Notes under the pieces: generated by a model | Databases searched by the model: none | Told to the model about the DNA's origin: nothing | The model's input: the letters and a program-made list of their open reading frames with translations, nothing else | Shown here: piece by piece, positions 33,757 to 42,125 of the stretch | Numbering within the stretch: position 1 is the first letter of the stretch | Layout of the letters: the number at the start of each line of letters is the position of its first letter | DNA from: Methanomicrobiales archaeon | GTDB taxonomy: Archaea; Halobacteriota; Methanomicrobia; Methanomicrobiales; Methanospirillaceae | Assembly: GCA_022841205.1 (NCBI GenBank) | Contig: JALHCK010000003.1 | Span: 1-64,000 of the forward strand | Length of the DNA stretch: 64,000 bases | Direction: 5' to 3' | Position numbers and translations under genes: made by a program

Positions 33757-34014
33757 TTATTGTTCGACGACGGCTTTTTCCGGGACCATCTCCACGTGCA
33801 TGGGTAGGTTCCGGGAATGGAGGTGGGAGACGATCTCATCGCCGAGGGCAAGAATTGCTTCCTTGTGGCATTTCTTGTTCTTGTGGATATGAACAGGGGA
33901 AATTTCAAGAGAATCGTAATTTTTGGTAGGAATTTCCTGATTGGTGATGTTTTCGGAGTATTTCTTAATGTGGATCATCAGCATGTGGAGATGGAGAAGC
34001 TCTTCTTTTTGCAT
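33757..34014 (-). CDS. UPF0058 family protein
   Basis: The 85-residue protein begins MQKEELLHLHMLMIHIKKY, the hallmark of UPF0058, and is rich in His, Lys and Glu with a conserved VHIHKNKKCHKEAILALGDEI segment. The function is unknown. The ATG at 34014 has a good ribosome binding site (AGGTGAT). The DNA of its 5' half and leader is more AT-rich than the surroundings. It is the first gene of the long cluster to EndoQ and is divergent from the ADP-ribosylglycohydrolase gene with 76 bases between starts. Confidence 0.9.
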   Translation of the reverse strand: MQKEELLHLHMLMIHIKKYSENITNQEIPTKNYDSLEISPVHIHKNKKCHKEAILALGDEIVSHLHSRNLPMHVEMVPEKAVVEQ

Positions 34015-34090
34015 ACTATCACCTTTCTTCACGTCATCTTTTTTCATAGGAACAAGATATTCATTTTGGGTGATCTTTATATCCAGCTTC

Positions 34091-34954
34091 ATGCATGCTG
34101 CAGGGGCGCTCACGGGACTGGCAATTGGGGACGCTCTGGGTGCGCCCCTGGAAAGCCTTCCCCCTCCGGCCCGGAAGGTCAGGGAAATGGAGTATTCGTG
34201 GAAATGGGGCAGGAAACGAGGCGTATTTACCGATGATACCGCCCAGGCCCTTGCCCTCGCCGAGTCCCTCGCCACCTGCCGGGGGTTCTGTCCCGCGGAT
34301 GTGATGAAGAGGTTAATCGCAGGGTATGAATTAAACCCCGGTGTTTACGGGCCCACTTCCGGCAGGGTCTTTGAACTGGTGCTTGGCGGGGCAGACCCGT
34401 CCTTTGCCGCCCGGGCCGCCCACCTGGTGAGCGGGTCGTCCCGGAGCAACGGCAGCGTGATGCGGGGCCCGCCGATCGGAGTCTTCTACGCAGGACCGAT
34501 GGTCGAGGCCTGCAGCGAGGCCTGCTCTGGGCTCACCCATGCCGACCCCGTTGCCGGTGCCTGCTCGGCGTTTGTGAACCGCATGGTAAGCGACCTGTCC
34601 CGGGGAGCCTCCCGGGAACGGGCATACGACAGGGCACTCTCCCGGTGCAGGGACGAGGAAGTGGCCGCAATGCTTGGGGATTTCCGGTGGTATGAACCGG
34701 TTCCCGGGCTCGACTGCCTCCTTGCCACCCATGCCGCCCTGTCAGCCTTCATGGATGGCAGGAACTTTGAAGAGGTGCTGGTAGCGGCGGTGAACCTTGG
34801 CGGCGATGCCGATACGGTCGGTGCCATTTCCGGGGCGCTGGCCGGAGCCGAATCCGGGATTTCCGCAATCCCGTCCCGGTGGCTGGCATCCCTCCGGGAA
34901 CTCCCCCTGGTCACCTCGACGGCATACCGCCTCTGGGCAGCGTCCGGCGAATGA
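34091..34954 (+). CDS. ADP-ribosylglycohydrolase (DraG) family protein
   Basis: The 287-residue protein removes ADP-ribose from proteins or small molecules. The metal-binding signatures are present: AIGDALGAPLES, VFTDDTAQALALAE, NGSVMRGPPIGVFY and the C-terminal NLGGDADTVGAISGALAGA. The metal-ligand Asp residues all seem intact. The closest roles are DraG (reactivation of nitrogenase reductase) and general mono-ADP-ribosyl hydrolases; no nitrogenase genes are visible here. I chose the ATG at 34091; the earlier in-frame part overlaps UPF0058 on the opposite strand. Confidence 0.9.
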   Translation: MHAAGALTGLAIGDALGAPLESLPPPARKVREMEYSWKWGRKRGVFTDDTAQALALAESLATCRGFCPADVMKRLIAGYELNPGVYGPTSGRVFELVLGGADPSFAARAAHLVSGSSRSNGSVMRGPPIGVFYAGPMVEACSEACSGLTHADPVAGACSAFVNRMVSDLSRGASRERAYDRALSRCRDEEVAAMLGDFRWYEPVPGLDCLLATHAALSAFMDGRNFEEVLVAAVNLGGDADTVGAISGALAGAESGISAIPSRWLASLRELPLVTSTAYRLWAASGE

Positions 34955-34965
34955 TGCCGGGCCAG

Positions 34966-35412
34966 TCAGGCCGGCATCAGCTCGACGAGCTGGAGGTTCC
35001 GCCCCTTTTCGCAGATATCCGGCGCGTTCCCGATCACGTCCTGCACGATGTACTTCTCCCCCTCGACCAGTCCCTCGGGGTGGCATAGGTCGAAGTTGGA
35101 GCAGGTTTCCCGGGTGCAGGAGAACTCGAACTGGATCCTCGTGTTCCTGATGGCCATATCGGCGCTGATCAGCACCGGGATCGGGGATTCGATCACCTCG
35201 ACAGACAGTGCACCGTTCAGGTGCACCGGGCAGCTGTGCTCGGTCTTCCGGACGGCGACGATCCGGTACCTGCGCCCTTTCTTCAGGTTGTTGCAGGCCT
35301 TGGAGAGCTTGCAGGACTCGCACTCCCCGATCATCCCTTCGTAGATGAACTCGAGCCCGTTCCTGGCAAGCTCCTTTCCAATCAGCGTCACTTTCGGTTT
35401 TGTCTCTGCCAT
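34966..35412 (-). CDS. UPF0179 family Cys-rich protein
   Basis: The 148-residue protein contains a Cys pattern (CESCKLSKAC, HSCP, CTRETCSNFDLC) that suggests a metal or iron-sulfur site, together with GRRYRIV and EGEKYIVQDVIG blocks typical of archaeal UPF0179. The function is not known. The gene lies four bases after egsA on the same strand, so it likely shares its transcript and may be tied to lipid metabolism. It converges on the ADP-ribosylglycohydrolase gene. Confidence 0.88.
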   Translation of the reverse strand: MAETKPKVTLIGKELARNGLEFIYEGMIGECESCKLSKACNNLKKGRRYRIVAVRKTEHSCPVHLNGALSVEVIESPIPVLISADMAIRNTRIQFEFSCTRETCSNFDLCHPEGLVEGEKYIVQDVIGNAPDICEKGRNLQLVELMPA

Positions 35413-35416
35413 TGTC

Positions 35417-36496
35417 TCATTCCTCGTACAGCATTCGGATCAGGTGTTCTGCAGACTCACGGGAGAGGCCCATGTCGAGGATGGTGAAGCGTTCCGGCCG
35501 GATCTCCTTTGCCGCGAGCAGCGCATCGGCGGCGGTCGCATCCGGGATTCCCACCTCTGCCGGAGTGACCGGGGCCCCGATCTGCCGGAGCGCTTCCCGG
35601 ATCTCCCGCCAGTCTCCCCCGTGCAGGTACATGGTGATGATGGTGCCGATGCCGCATGCCTCGCCATGGAGAGCCTTGCCTGGCACAAGTCGTTCCAGGG
35701 CATGCCCGAACTTGTGCTCCCCCCCGGAACCCGGGCGGGACGAGCCGGCGATGCTCATGGCAACCCCGGACGAGACAAGCGCTTTTATCACGAACCGGGC
35801 GCTCTCCTCCTGCCCGGGCCTGATGCTCCGGGCGTTCTTCATCAGGAGTTCGGCAGTCATCCGGGAGAGCGCTATGGCGTACTCGGAGACCGGTTCGCCG
35901 CGGAGCCGGTGGGCAAGTTCCCAGTCGAGACAGGCGGTATAGTTGGACATGATATCTGCACAACCGGCAGCGAGCAGCCGGTGGGGGGCACGGGCGATAA
36001 CCGCGGTATCGGCGACGATGGCGATTGGGGGATGGGCATCGAGCGAGGCGCTCCCGCCCTCCATGGGCATCGAGGCGCGGGCCGAAGCGATGCCATCGTG
36101 TGAGGCCGCGGTGGGGATGCTGATGAACTGGCGGTCGAGGTTGTAGGAGGCGATCTTTGCGGTATCGATTACCCGCCCGCCTCCCACGCCCACCAGGAAA
36201 TCCATGTCCCGGGCCGCCTCTTCGGCCTCCCGGATCACCTCCATGCTGATGGTGTCTGCCACAAAGGAGCGGACTTCGTACTCCTTCGAGAGGAGGGAGA
36301 TGACCTCCTCCCCGGCGAGATCCCGGGTATGGCTGCCGGTGACCACCAGCGCAGACCGGCCGAGCCGAAGGTCAGAGCAGACCGCGGGAACGTGGGTGAG
36401 TGCGTCGTGCCCGATCACCACGTCGCGGGGAAGCTGCATCCACCGGGACCGCTCCGTGTCTTTCTGCTTGAGAACTTTAATACCGTCCGCGCTCAT
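35417..36496 (-). CDS. egsA: sn-Glycerol-1-phosphate dehydrogenase
   Basis: This enzyme reduces dihydroxyacetone phosphate with NAD(P)H to sn-glycerol 1-phosphate, the backbone of archaeal membrane lipids. The 359-residue protein is of normal length, with FLVGVGGGRVIDTAKIAS (cofactor loop), ISIPTAASHDGIAS and the zinc-ligand His residues in GEHKFGHALE and LHGEACGIGT. The annotated ATG at 36496 is 11 bases from the divergent DUF63 start. The ATG at 36439 (MQLPRDVVIGHD) is an alternative that would leave room for a promoter. Confidence 0.95.
   Translation of the reverse strand: MSADGIKVLKQKDTERSRWMQLPRDVVIGHDALTHVPAVCSDLRLGRSALVVTGSHTRDLAGEEVISLLSKEYEVRSFVADTISMEVIREAEEAARDMDFLVGVGGGRVIDTAKIASYNLDRQFISIPTAASHDGIASARASMPMEGGSASLDAHPPIAIVADTAVIARAPHRLLAAGCADIMSNYTACLDWELAHRLRGEPVSEYAIALSRMTAELLMKNARSIRPGQEESARFVIKALVSSGVAMSIAGSSRPGSGGEHKFGHALERLVPGKALHGEACGIGTIITMYLHGGDWREIREALRQIGAPVTPAEVGIPDATAADALLAAKEIRPERFTILDMGLSRESAEHLIRMLYEE
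36475..36483 (+). promoter_or_regulatory. TATA box of the DUF63 gene inside egsA
   Basis: CTTTAATAC is centred 29 bases before the DUF63 ATG at 36508, predicting a leaderless transcript. It falls within the first codons of egsA on the opposite strand, where the two start codons are only 11 bases apart. The sequence can also be read as GTATTAAAG on the minus strand and could serve egsA starting at 36439. Confidence 0.4.
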
Positions 36497-36507
36497 TAGG
36501 ATCAGGA

Positions 36508-37356
36508 ATGATTAGGGAATTCATCTACAAATATTACATTGATCCCATAAGGTACGGCCAGCCGTACAATATTGTCGATACCCTGACCTATGCCCTGATC
36601 CTGATTGTGGCGATTTACCTGATTTACCGCTGGCTTGCCGCCTCAAAGATCGTCCGGGTCGATGGAAAATTCGTGGTGGCGACCCTTCCATTCGTGGTGC
36701 TCGGGGGGCTCTCCCGCGTGGTGCAGGACACGGGGATGATCACTTCGGCATGGCAGTTCCTGCTGGTGACCCCCCTGATCTACTTTGTCCTCTTCTTCTT
36801 CACCGTCTGTGCCCTTGTGGCAGGCTCCCGGCTGCAGGAGGCGGGCGTGGTGGAGGATTACCTGCCGGTATATGCCGGTATCGGGATCGCCGCATGTGTC
36901 GCCGTGGGAGGGCTCCTTGCCTGGTTTGGCCTTTCATCCGGCATCATATCAGGCGAGGTCTTTTTGGTCATCATGGGAATGACCATCGCCTCTGCCGCGG
37001 CAGTGTATGGCGCGATGCGCTATCTCCTTTCCTGGGATTACGTCGCCGATCCGGTATACCTTGCCCTGATCTTTGGCCAGATGCTCGATGCCAGTGCCAC
37101 GAGTTACGGGATCGACCTACACCCGGTCCCCTACCAGGAGGTGCACGTCGTGGGGTCGAACCTGATCGAGCTTGCCGGGACGGCATTCGTCATGTTCCCG
37201 CTCAAGCTGGCCGTCCTCTTCCCCGGGATCTGGCTCCTCCAGCACTACCGGAGCGAGAGCCCTGAGGCGCTCTGGCACCTCATCCTCCTCGCCATGATCA
37301 CCGTTGGGCTCGCCCCGGGTATCAGGGACATGGTCAGGATGGTGCTGTATGTCTGA
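36508..37356 (+). CDS. DUF63 family membrane protein
   Basis: This 282-residue archaeal membrane protein has seven or eight transmembrane segments, beginning MIREFIYKYYIDPIRYGQPYNIVDTLTYALIL. The conserved GGLSRVVQDTG and FGQMLDASATSYGID blocks identify DUF63 (PF01889). The function is unknown. It overlaps the SpoIIM-like gene by eight bases, so both membrane proteins are made together and may act as a complex. Confidence 0.9.
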   Translation: MIREFIYKYYIDPIRYGQPYNIVDTLTYALILIVAIYLIYRWLAASKIVRVDGKFVVATLPFVVLGGLSRVVQDTGMITSAWQFLLVTPLIYFVLFFFTVCALVAGSRLQEAGVVEDYLPVYAGIGIAACVAVGGLLAWFGLSSGIISGEVFLVIMGMTIASAAAVYGAMRYLLSWDYVADPVYLALIFGQMLDASATSYGIDLHPVPYQEVHVVGSNLIELAGTAFVMFPLKLAVLFPGIWLLQHYRSESPEALWHLILLAMITVGLAPGIRDMVRMVLYV

Positions 37357-37909
37357 GTTCTACCGGTATGCACTGGTAACCATCCTCGTCTTTTCGGCGT
37401 CGTGTGCGGCAGGAGTCCTCATCTCGGTCGAACACCCCGGTGCCGGCGAGCAGCTGCTCGGGATGTTCCGCGATGCCATCGTCGGGGAAATCCTTGACAG
37501 TTCACCATCGGTGATGGCCGTGAAGCTGTTCGCAAACAACCTCCAGGCCTGTGTCTTCATGTTCCTCGGCGGGGCGTCCTTCGGGCTGCTGACGGCGTTC
37601 ATCATCCTTGCCAACGGGGTGGTGATCGGTGCGGTGGCCGAACTCGTTTACCAGCAGCAGGGGCTGCTCTACATCGCGGCGGCCCTGGTCCCCCACGGGA
37701 TATTCGAGATCTCAGCGTTCGTGGTCTCCGGGACGCTCGGGTTTCTCCTGGCAAGGGAGCTCTGGCAGGAGTGGAACGGGGCCGGGGATGCGGCAGCATC
37801 AACGGTGGCGATGGGAAAGACCTTCGTCTTCGTGGTCGTCCCCCTGGTCGCCGTCGCAGCATTCACAGAGGCTTTTATTACGCCGGAAATCCTACGTTTG
37901 GTAGCTTGA
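37349..37909 (+). CDS. Stage II sporulation protein M (SpoIIM)-like membrane protein
   Basis: The 186-residue protein has four to five transmembrane segments. The typical family block is LFANNLQACVFMFLGGASFGLLTAFIILANGVVIG, followed by LVPHGIFEISAFVVSGTLGFLL (PF01944). In Bacillus SpoIIM is part of the peptidoglycan hydrolase complex; archaeal homologues are of unknown role. I used the ATG at 37349, which overlaps the end of the DUF63 gene. proS follows after ten bases and may be cotranscribed. Confidence 0.9.
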   Translation: MSEFYRYALVTILVFSASCAAGVLISVEHPGAGEQLLGMFRDAIVGEILDSSPSVMAVKLFANNLQACVFMFLGGASFGLLTAFIILANGVVIGAVAELVYQQQGLLYIAAALVPHGIFEISAFVVSGTLGFLLARELWQEWNGAGDAAASTVAMGKTFVFVVVPLVAVAAFTEAFITPEILRLVA

Positions 37910-37918
37910 GGTTTTTTC

Positions 37919-39352
37919 ATGGACGATGAGCAGGGTGCTCTCCCGGGAAAGGAGGATTTCAGCGCATGGTACAACGAGCTCCTCTGGCGGGCCGGGATCA
38001 TGGATGTCCGCTACCCGGTCAAGGGCCTTTATGTCTGGTTCCCGTTCGGGTTTGCGCTGCGCCGGAACGTGTACGGGGCGCTCCGGGCGCTGCTCGATGT
38101 CGACCACGAGGAGGCGCTCTTCCCCCTGCTCATCCCGGAGACCGAGCTTGCCAGGGAATCGGAGCACATCAAGGGTTTCGAGGACGAGGTCTACTGGGTC
38201 ACCCACGGCGGGACTTCCCCTCTTGACGTGAAACTTGCGCTCCGGCCCACCAGCGAGTGTGCCATCTACCCGATGTATCACCTCTGGGTGCGGTCCCATG
38301 CCGACCTCCCGCTAAGGCTCTACCAGGTGGTGAACTCGTTCCGGTACGAGACCAAGCACACCCGCCCCCTCATCCGTCTCCGGGAGATCACCTCTTTCAA
38401 GGAAGCCCATACCGTCCATGCCTCCTGGGAGGATGCCGAATGCCAGGTCGCCGAAGCGATCCGGCTCTACCAGTCCTTCTACGATTCGCTCTCGATCCCG
38501 GTGATCATCTCGAAGCGGCCCGACTGGGACAAGTTCCCCGGGGCCGATTACACCATTGCCGTCGACACCATCATGCCGGATGGCCGGACCCTCCAGGTCG
38601 GGACCGTGCACCATCTCGGCGACCACTTTTCGAAGACCTTCTCCATCACCTACGAGGATGTGAACGGGGAGCAGCAGTTCGCCTGCCAGACCTGCTACGG
38701 GATCTCCGAACGGTGCATCGCCGCCCTGATCAGCATGCACGGTGATGACCGGGGGCTCGTGCTGCCACCATCGGTAGCCCCGGTCCAGGTGGTGATCGTC
38801 CCGATCACCATCGGCAGGCGGAAGGAAGAGGTGACTGCAGCTGCAGAGGATATCGGGCAGTGCCTGACCGCTGCCGGGATCAGGGTGAAAGTCGATTCAC
38901 GGGACCTTCGCCCCGGCGCGAAGTACTACTACTGGGAGATGCGGGGGGTCCCCCTCCGGCTCGAAGTCGGCCCCCGGGACATCGATTCCGGCCAGGTGAC
39001 GGTGGTCACCCGGCTCGGCGACAAGAGCACGATCCCCCGTGCAGGTCTCGAGGATGGGGTATGTGCTGCCCTGGCCGGGTTCGCATCTGCGCTTACCGGC
39101 AGGGCCATGGAGCATATCCGGGCGCACATCCGGGTGGTCCAAAATATCGGGGAGCTGTCCGCAGCAGTCGGGAGGGGTGTGGCGATCGTCCCCTGGTGCG
39201 GGAAGAAGGAGTGTGCCGATTTTATCGGGGAGAGCACGAATGCGAGCGTGCTTGGTACAGAGATCCGGTCAGCGTTTGTCCCGGAGTGCAGGGGGCCCTG
39301 TGCCGCCTGCGGAGAGGAAGGGACCGGGGCGCTGGTGGGCCGGGCGTACTGA
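37919..39352 (+). CDS. proS: Prolyl-tRNA synthetase (archaeal type)
   Basis: This class II aminoacyl-tRNA synthetase charges tRNA-Pro. The 477-residue length is that of the eukaryote-like archaeal form without the bacterial editing insertion. Class II motif 2 is visible in LRLYQVVNSFRYETKHTRPLIRLREI, and motif 3 follows LVLPPSVAP. The HxGDHFSK segment, the anticodon domain (VVIVPITIGR... PGAKYYYWEMRGVPLRLEVGPRD) and the Cys-rich C terminus (CGKKEC...CAACGEE) ending in Tyr are all typical. The start is the ATG at 37919. Confidence 0.95.
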   Translation: MDDEQGALPGKEDFSAWYNELLWRAGIMDVRYPVKGLYVWFPFGFALRRNVYGALRALLDVDHEEALFPLLIPETELARESEHIKGFEDEVYWVTHGGTSPLDVKLALRPTSECAIYPMYHLWVRSHADLPLRLYQVVNSFRYETKHTRPLIRLREITSFKEAHTVHASWEDAECQVAEAIRLYQSFYDSLSIPVIISKRPDWDKFPGADYTIAVDTIMPDGRTLQVGTVHHLGDHFSKTFSITYEDVNGEQQFACQTCYGISERCIAALISMHGDDRGLVLPPSVAPVQVVIVPITIGRRKEEVTAAAEDIGQCLTAAGIRVKVDSRDLRPGAKYYYWEMRGVPLRLEVGPRDIDSGQVTVVTRLGDKSTIPRAGLEDGVCAALAGFASALTGRAMEHIRAHIRVVQNIGELSAAVGRGVAIVPWCGKKECADFIGESTNASVLGTEIRSAFVPECRGPCAACGEEGTGALVGRAY

Positions 39353-39368
39353 ACCGGTACTACCTGAT

Positions 39369-39401
39369 GGGGGCATCAATTTTTTTGGATCACATGCCCC
39401 C
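39369..39401 (+). terminator. Hairpin with T-run after proS
   Basis: GGGGGCAT (39369-39376) pairs with ATGCCCCC (39394-39401), and the loop contains a run of seven T. It lies 17 bases downstream of the proS stop, so it probably terminates the transcript or stabilises its 3' end. Confidence 0.5.
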
Positions 39402-39521
39402 GGTCTTAAAAACGGGACGAGTAGCTGCTTCCTGCCCCCGGACCCCTCACCGTGCCGCCTGGATAAGTCCGTCGCCCCATTCGTTCCTGGAGGAAACGTA
39501 GATGGCAACGGGCAATTGTTT

Positions 39522-39914
39522 TCAACCCGGCAGTTTTTCAGAACCAGGTTCCAGCAGTTCATAAAACCTCTCCTCGTATGGAGGCGTGCAGACACAGTAG
39601 ATGATGAGATCGGGGGTCCCGGTATTGGTGATCCGCTGGCGGTACCCGGGCGGGATCCGGACCACGTCGCCTTCTATAACTTCACCAGGTTCCAGTCCTT
39701 CGATCTCGACCCATCCCTGTCCCGAAGCGATAATGTAGCGTTCGGCAATGCCGTGGAGCCGGTGCCAGCAGGTGGTGACGCCCGGCGGTACCCGTGCCCG
39801 GGCGATCGAGACCTGCTCATCACCATGGTCGTTTGAGACTTCGGTGATGAAGCACCGTTCGCCTGACTCGTATTCCTGTCCACCCTGCATCTTCCTGGTT
39901 TGAGCCTTCATCAC
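39522..39914 (-). CDS. Cupin domain protein
   Basis: This 130-residue protein is a single-domain cupin (beta barrel). The first motif is spread over VPPGVTTCWHRLHGIAERYIIASGQGWVEIEG and the second over GDVVRIPPGYRQRITNTG. The metal ligands are only partly conserved: one His and Glu in the first motif are clear, and the His of the second is replaced by Gln. The substrate is unknown; small stand-alone cupins often bind sugars or sugar nucleotides. It is convergent with proS and transcribed alone. Confidence 0.85.
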   Translation of the reverse strand: MMKAQTRKMQGGQEYESGERCFITEVSNDHGDEQVSIARARVPPGVTTCWHRLHGIAERYIIASGQGWVEIEGLEPGEVIEGDVVRIPPGYRQRITNTGTPDLIIYCVCTPPYEERFYELLEPGSEKLPG

Positions 39915-40114
39915 GGAAAGTGTCTGACCGGGAAATAGAAATTTTAACCGGAGTGGGGAAACCTGCCGGGCTTGCGGACCTTCATACTGCAGCGTGCCAG
40001 GATACCTGTCCTGAAATGCGGATGATCCTGGAGCAACTCACACCCTGCCATTTGGTCCGCCGGGAGATCTCTTCCAAAAAACGAGGAATAAAATTGGGAT
40101 TGCTTCCCGCTGCT

Positions 40115-40558
40115 TCAGCACCCGGGACAGAAATACAGGAACCGGTATCCCGGAGTGGAGAGGTCTCCGGAGACGACTTTCTTCCCGCCGTTGATATAGA
40201 TCTTCCCACATCCCGCACACCGCTTGGGCCGGATGCGGTCGAGCCGGGCCATGGGCACTTCGAGCATGAACCTGGTATCGGGTTTTTCAAGGGGTGACCG
40301 GTCGCCGCACTCGTTGGCGAGCGCCATGACCTGGAGGGGGCTTGCTCCAAGATCAAGGAAGCGCTTGAAGAGGAAGTAGTGGAAGACCAGCCAGGGAAGG
40401 TCGGAGTGATCGAAGAACTCATCGGTTTCGTTATCCGGCACTTCGAAGTCTCCGACGTCGCTTCCGCAGAGCGGGCAGCGGCCCTTGACAAGCTCGTCAA
40501 GGTAGACTTCCTCGCGGCAGCCGGGGCAGGTCGTATGGGCGTTGATTCGTGATGCCAT
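40115..40558 (-). CDS. Zinc-ribbon protein of unknown function (147 aa)
   Basis: The protein has an N-terminal ribbon (CPGCREEV...CPLCGSD), an acidic linker, a helical middle (FHYFLFKRFLDLGASPLQVMALANECG) and a C-terminal ribbon with CAGCGK and a final CPGC. Four CxxC pairs would bind two zinc ions. The arrangement is typical of nucleic-acid or adaptor proteins, but I recognise no family. It seems to be a single transcription unit. Confidence 0.7.
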   Translation of the reverse strand: MASRINAHTTCPGCREEVYLDELVKGRCPLCGSDVGDFEVPDNETDEFFDHSDLPWLVFHYFLFKRFLDLGASPLQVMALANECGDRSPLEKPDTRFMLEVPMARLDRIRPKRCAGCGKIYINGGKKVVSGDLSTPGYRFLYFCPGC

Positions 40559-40582
40559 GGGCGGTATTTCAGGGTCTTTTGT

Positions 40583-40699
40583 TCATGCTGCTCGGTCGAA
40601 AAGGAGCAGGTATTCCCGCGTGCTGTGGTGAGTGGTCCGCATAACGGTACCGTGCTTTTCGCCGCACGCCTGGATAAGGCATGGCAGGGCCGTGAGCAT
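40583..40699 (-). CDS. Possible 38-aa ORF
   Basis: A short ORF in the 307-base gap between the zinc-ribbon and TPR genes encodes MLTALPCLIQACGEKHGTVM and ends in REYLLLFDRAA. Codon third positions are fairly GC-rich. AGGTG lies one base before the ATG, too close for a good ribosome binding site. The reading frame continues upstream without a start, so it may be a remnant. It cannot be confirmed from sequence alone. Confidence 0.25.
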   Translation of the reverse strand: MLTALPCLIQACGEKHGTVMRTTHHSTREYLLLFDRAA

Positions 40700-40865
40700 G
40701 CACCTGCTGCTCTTTTCCCTGCCTGTGACCGGTCTCCAGTATGAGGACTGTCTCTTCTGTTTGTTGCATCATCTCTTAAAACTTTATTCCGAAGCAGGCG
40801 GAATTTTCAGTTAAAATCGTCGGAATAAAGGTAATATAAGGTCCTTTTGGTCGCATCCGACCAAA

Positions 40866-41882
40866 TCAGCGCAGGAGGATCCCAAAGACGCCCGAGAGGC
40901 ATTCCAGCGCCTCTCTCCGGTTCCCCTGCCGCATCTGGGACAGCCCCCGGGAGACCAGTTCGCGGATATCCTTCTTGTCGATGCCGTAGGCGACCATGAA
41001 GCACCTGCCCGATTCGTCCAGGTTCCCGAGCATGAAATGGCAGTTGCTCATGATGACCCAGGCATCGGCATCGCCCGGTTCCTCGGCGACGACCCGGGAC
41101 AGGTATTCGATGGCTTCCCGGTACTTTCCAAGCCTGCCGAGGGAGAGGCCTTTCCAGTACATGATCCGGCTGCTCTCCGGGCAGAGCGACTCTGCACGCT
41201 CCAGGCAGGCGACGGCCTGCCCGTGTTCACCGGAAAGGGCATGGGCGATCCCCTTGTTGACCCATGCGGTGCAGTAATCAGGGTAGATCCGAATGGCGTT
41301 GTTGAAGGATCTTATGGCTTCGGGGTAGCGTTTCAGCTGCAGCAGGGCATATCCCCGGTTCACCCAGGCGCCGATGTACCTGGGACGAAGGATGGTGGCG
41401 TTGGTGCAGCACTCCAGTTCGGCGTTCCACTCCCCGAGTTTCCCGAGTGCCTGCCCCTTCAGGTTCCATGCCTCGGCACAGTCCGGGTCGATTTCCAGCG
41501 CCTGTTCGCAGCAGGCGATCCGCTCCTCGAACTTACCCTGCTTGCCGAAGGCAAACCCCTTCTGAAGCAGGGCATCGACCGATCCCGGTTCGAGCCTGAG
41601 CACGTGGTCGCAGATCCGGATCTCCTCGTCGTACTTCCCGAGCTTGCCGAGGGTAAACCCCTTCCCGAGCAGGGCCGGGATGTTCGTGCGGTCTTTCCGG
41701 AGCGCCTGCTCGAACCAGAACAATGCCTCGTGGAAAAGCCCCTTTCGGGAGAGGCGGACGCCCTCGGCGCAGAATGCACCGGCCTTCCCCTCCCTCATGA
41801 GGTACTGGTAACGGCCGGGGCTCGCCCCGTAATACTGGTCCCCTGTTCCCGGTGGCCCTTCTACGGCCACGGCATTTTCCAT
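40866..41882 (-). CDS. Tetratricopeptide repeat (TPR) protein
   Basis: The 338-residue protein consists of about eight consecutive 34-residue TPR units between residues 35 and 320, with the usual small/large residue pattern (for example ALLGKGFTLGKLGKYDEEI and AWVNRGYALLQLKRYPEAI). TPR solenoids mediate protein-protein interactions; methanogens of this group have many such genes. The repeats are quite regular, implying conserved packing. There is no signal peptide, so it is cytosolic. The partner is unknown. Confidence 0.9.
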   Translation of the reverse strand: MENAVAVEGPPGTGDQYYGASPGRYQYLMREGKAGAFCAEGVRLSRKGLFHEALFWFEQALRKDRTNIPALLGKGFTLGKLGKYDEEIRICDHVLRLEPGSVDALLQKGFAFGKQGKFEERIACCEQALEIDPDCAEAWNLKGQALGKLGEWNAELECCTNATILRPRYIGAWVNRGYALLQLKRYPEAIRSFNNAIRIYPDYCTAWVNKGIAHALSGEHGQAVACLERAESLCPESSRIMYWKGLSLGRLGKYREAIEYLSRVVAEEPGDADAWVIMSNCHFMLGNLDESGRCFMVAYGIDKKDIRELVSRGLSQMRQGNRREALECLSGVFGILLR

Positions 41883-42125
41883 TATAAAGGATTGATAGGA
41901 CGAGGGTGATAAATACTCTGTTCCCGGAGAGAGGGATGGCTTTTCCGGTTGATTTCCCAGGTCGGTTTGTCTTCTTTGCCCGATACTTTCCTTTACCGTT
42001 CCCGTCGGTGGGTCCGGCCAGGGGAACGGTCACCGGGCCTTTCAGGCAATCTCTCCCATTGGAGAGTTGACCGGGATGCCCGGGGGTTCAAACTATTTTA
42101 CCTTTGAGCGTGACCATTACTGCTC

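Noticed and set aside
39920..40297. 125-codon plus-strand frame after the cupin gene
   Set aside because: Its second half is antisense to the zinc-ribbon gene and the first half has no ribosome binding site; composition is only weakly protein-like.
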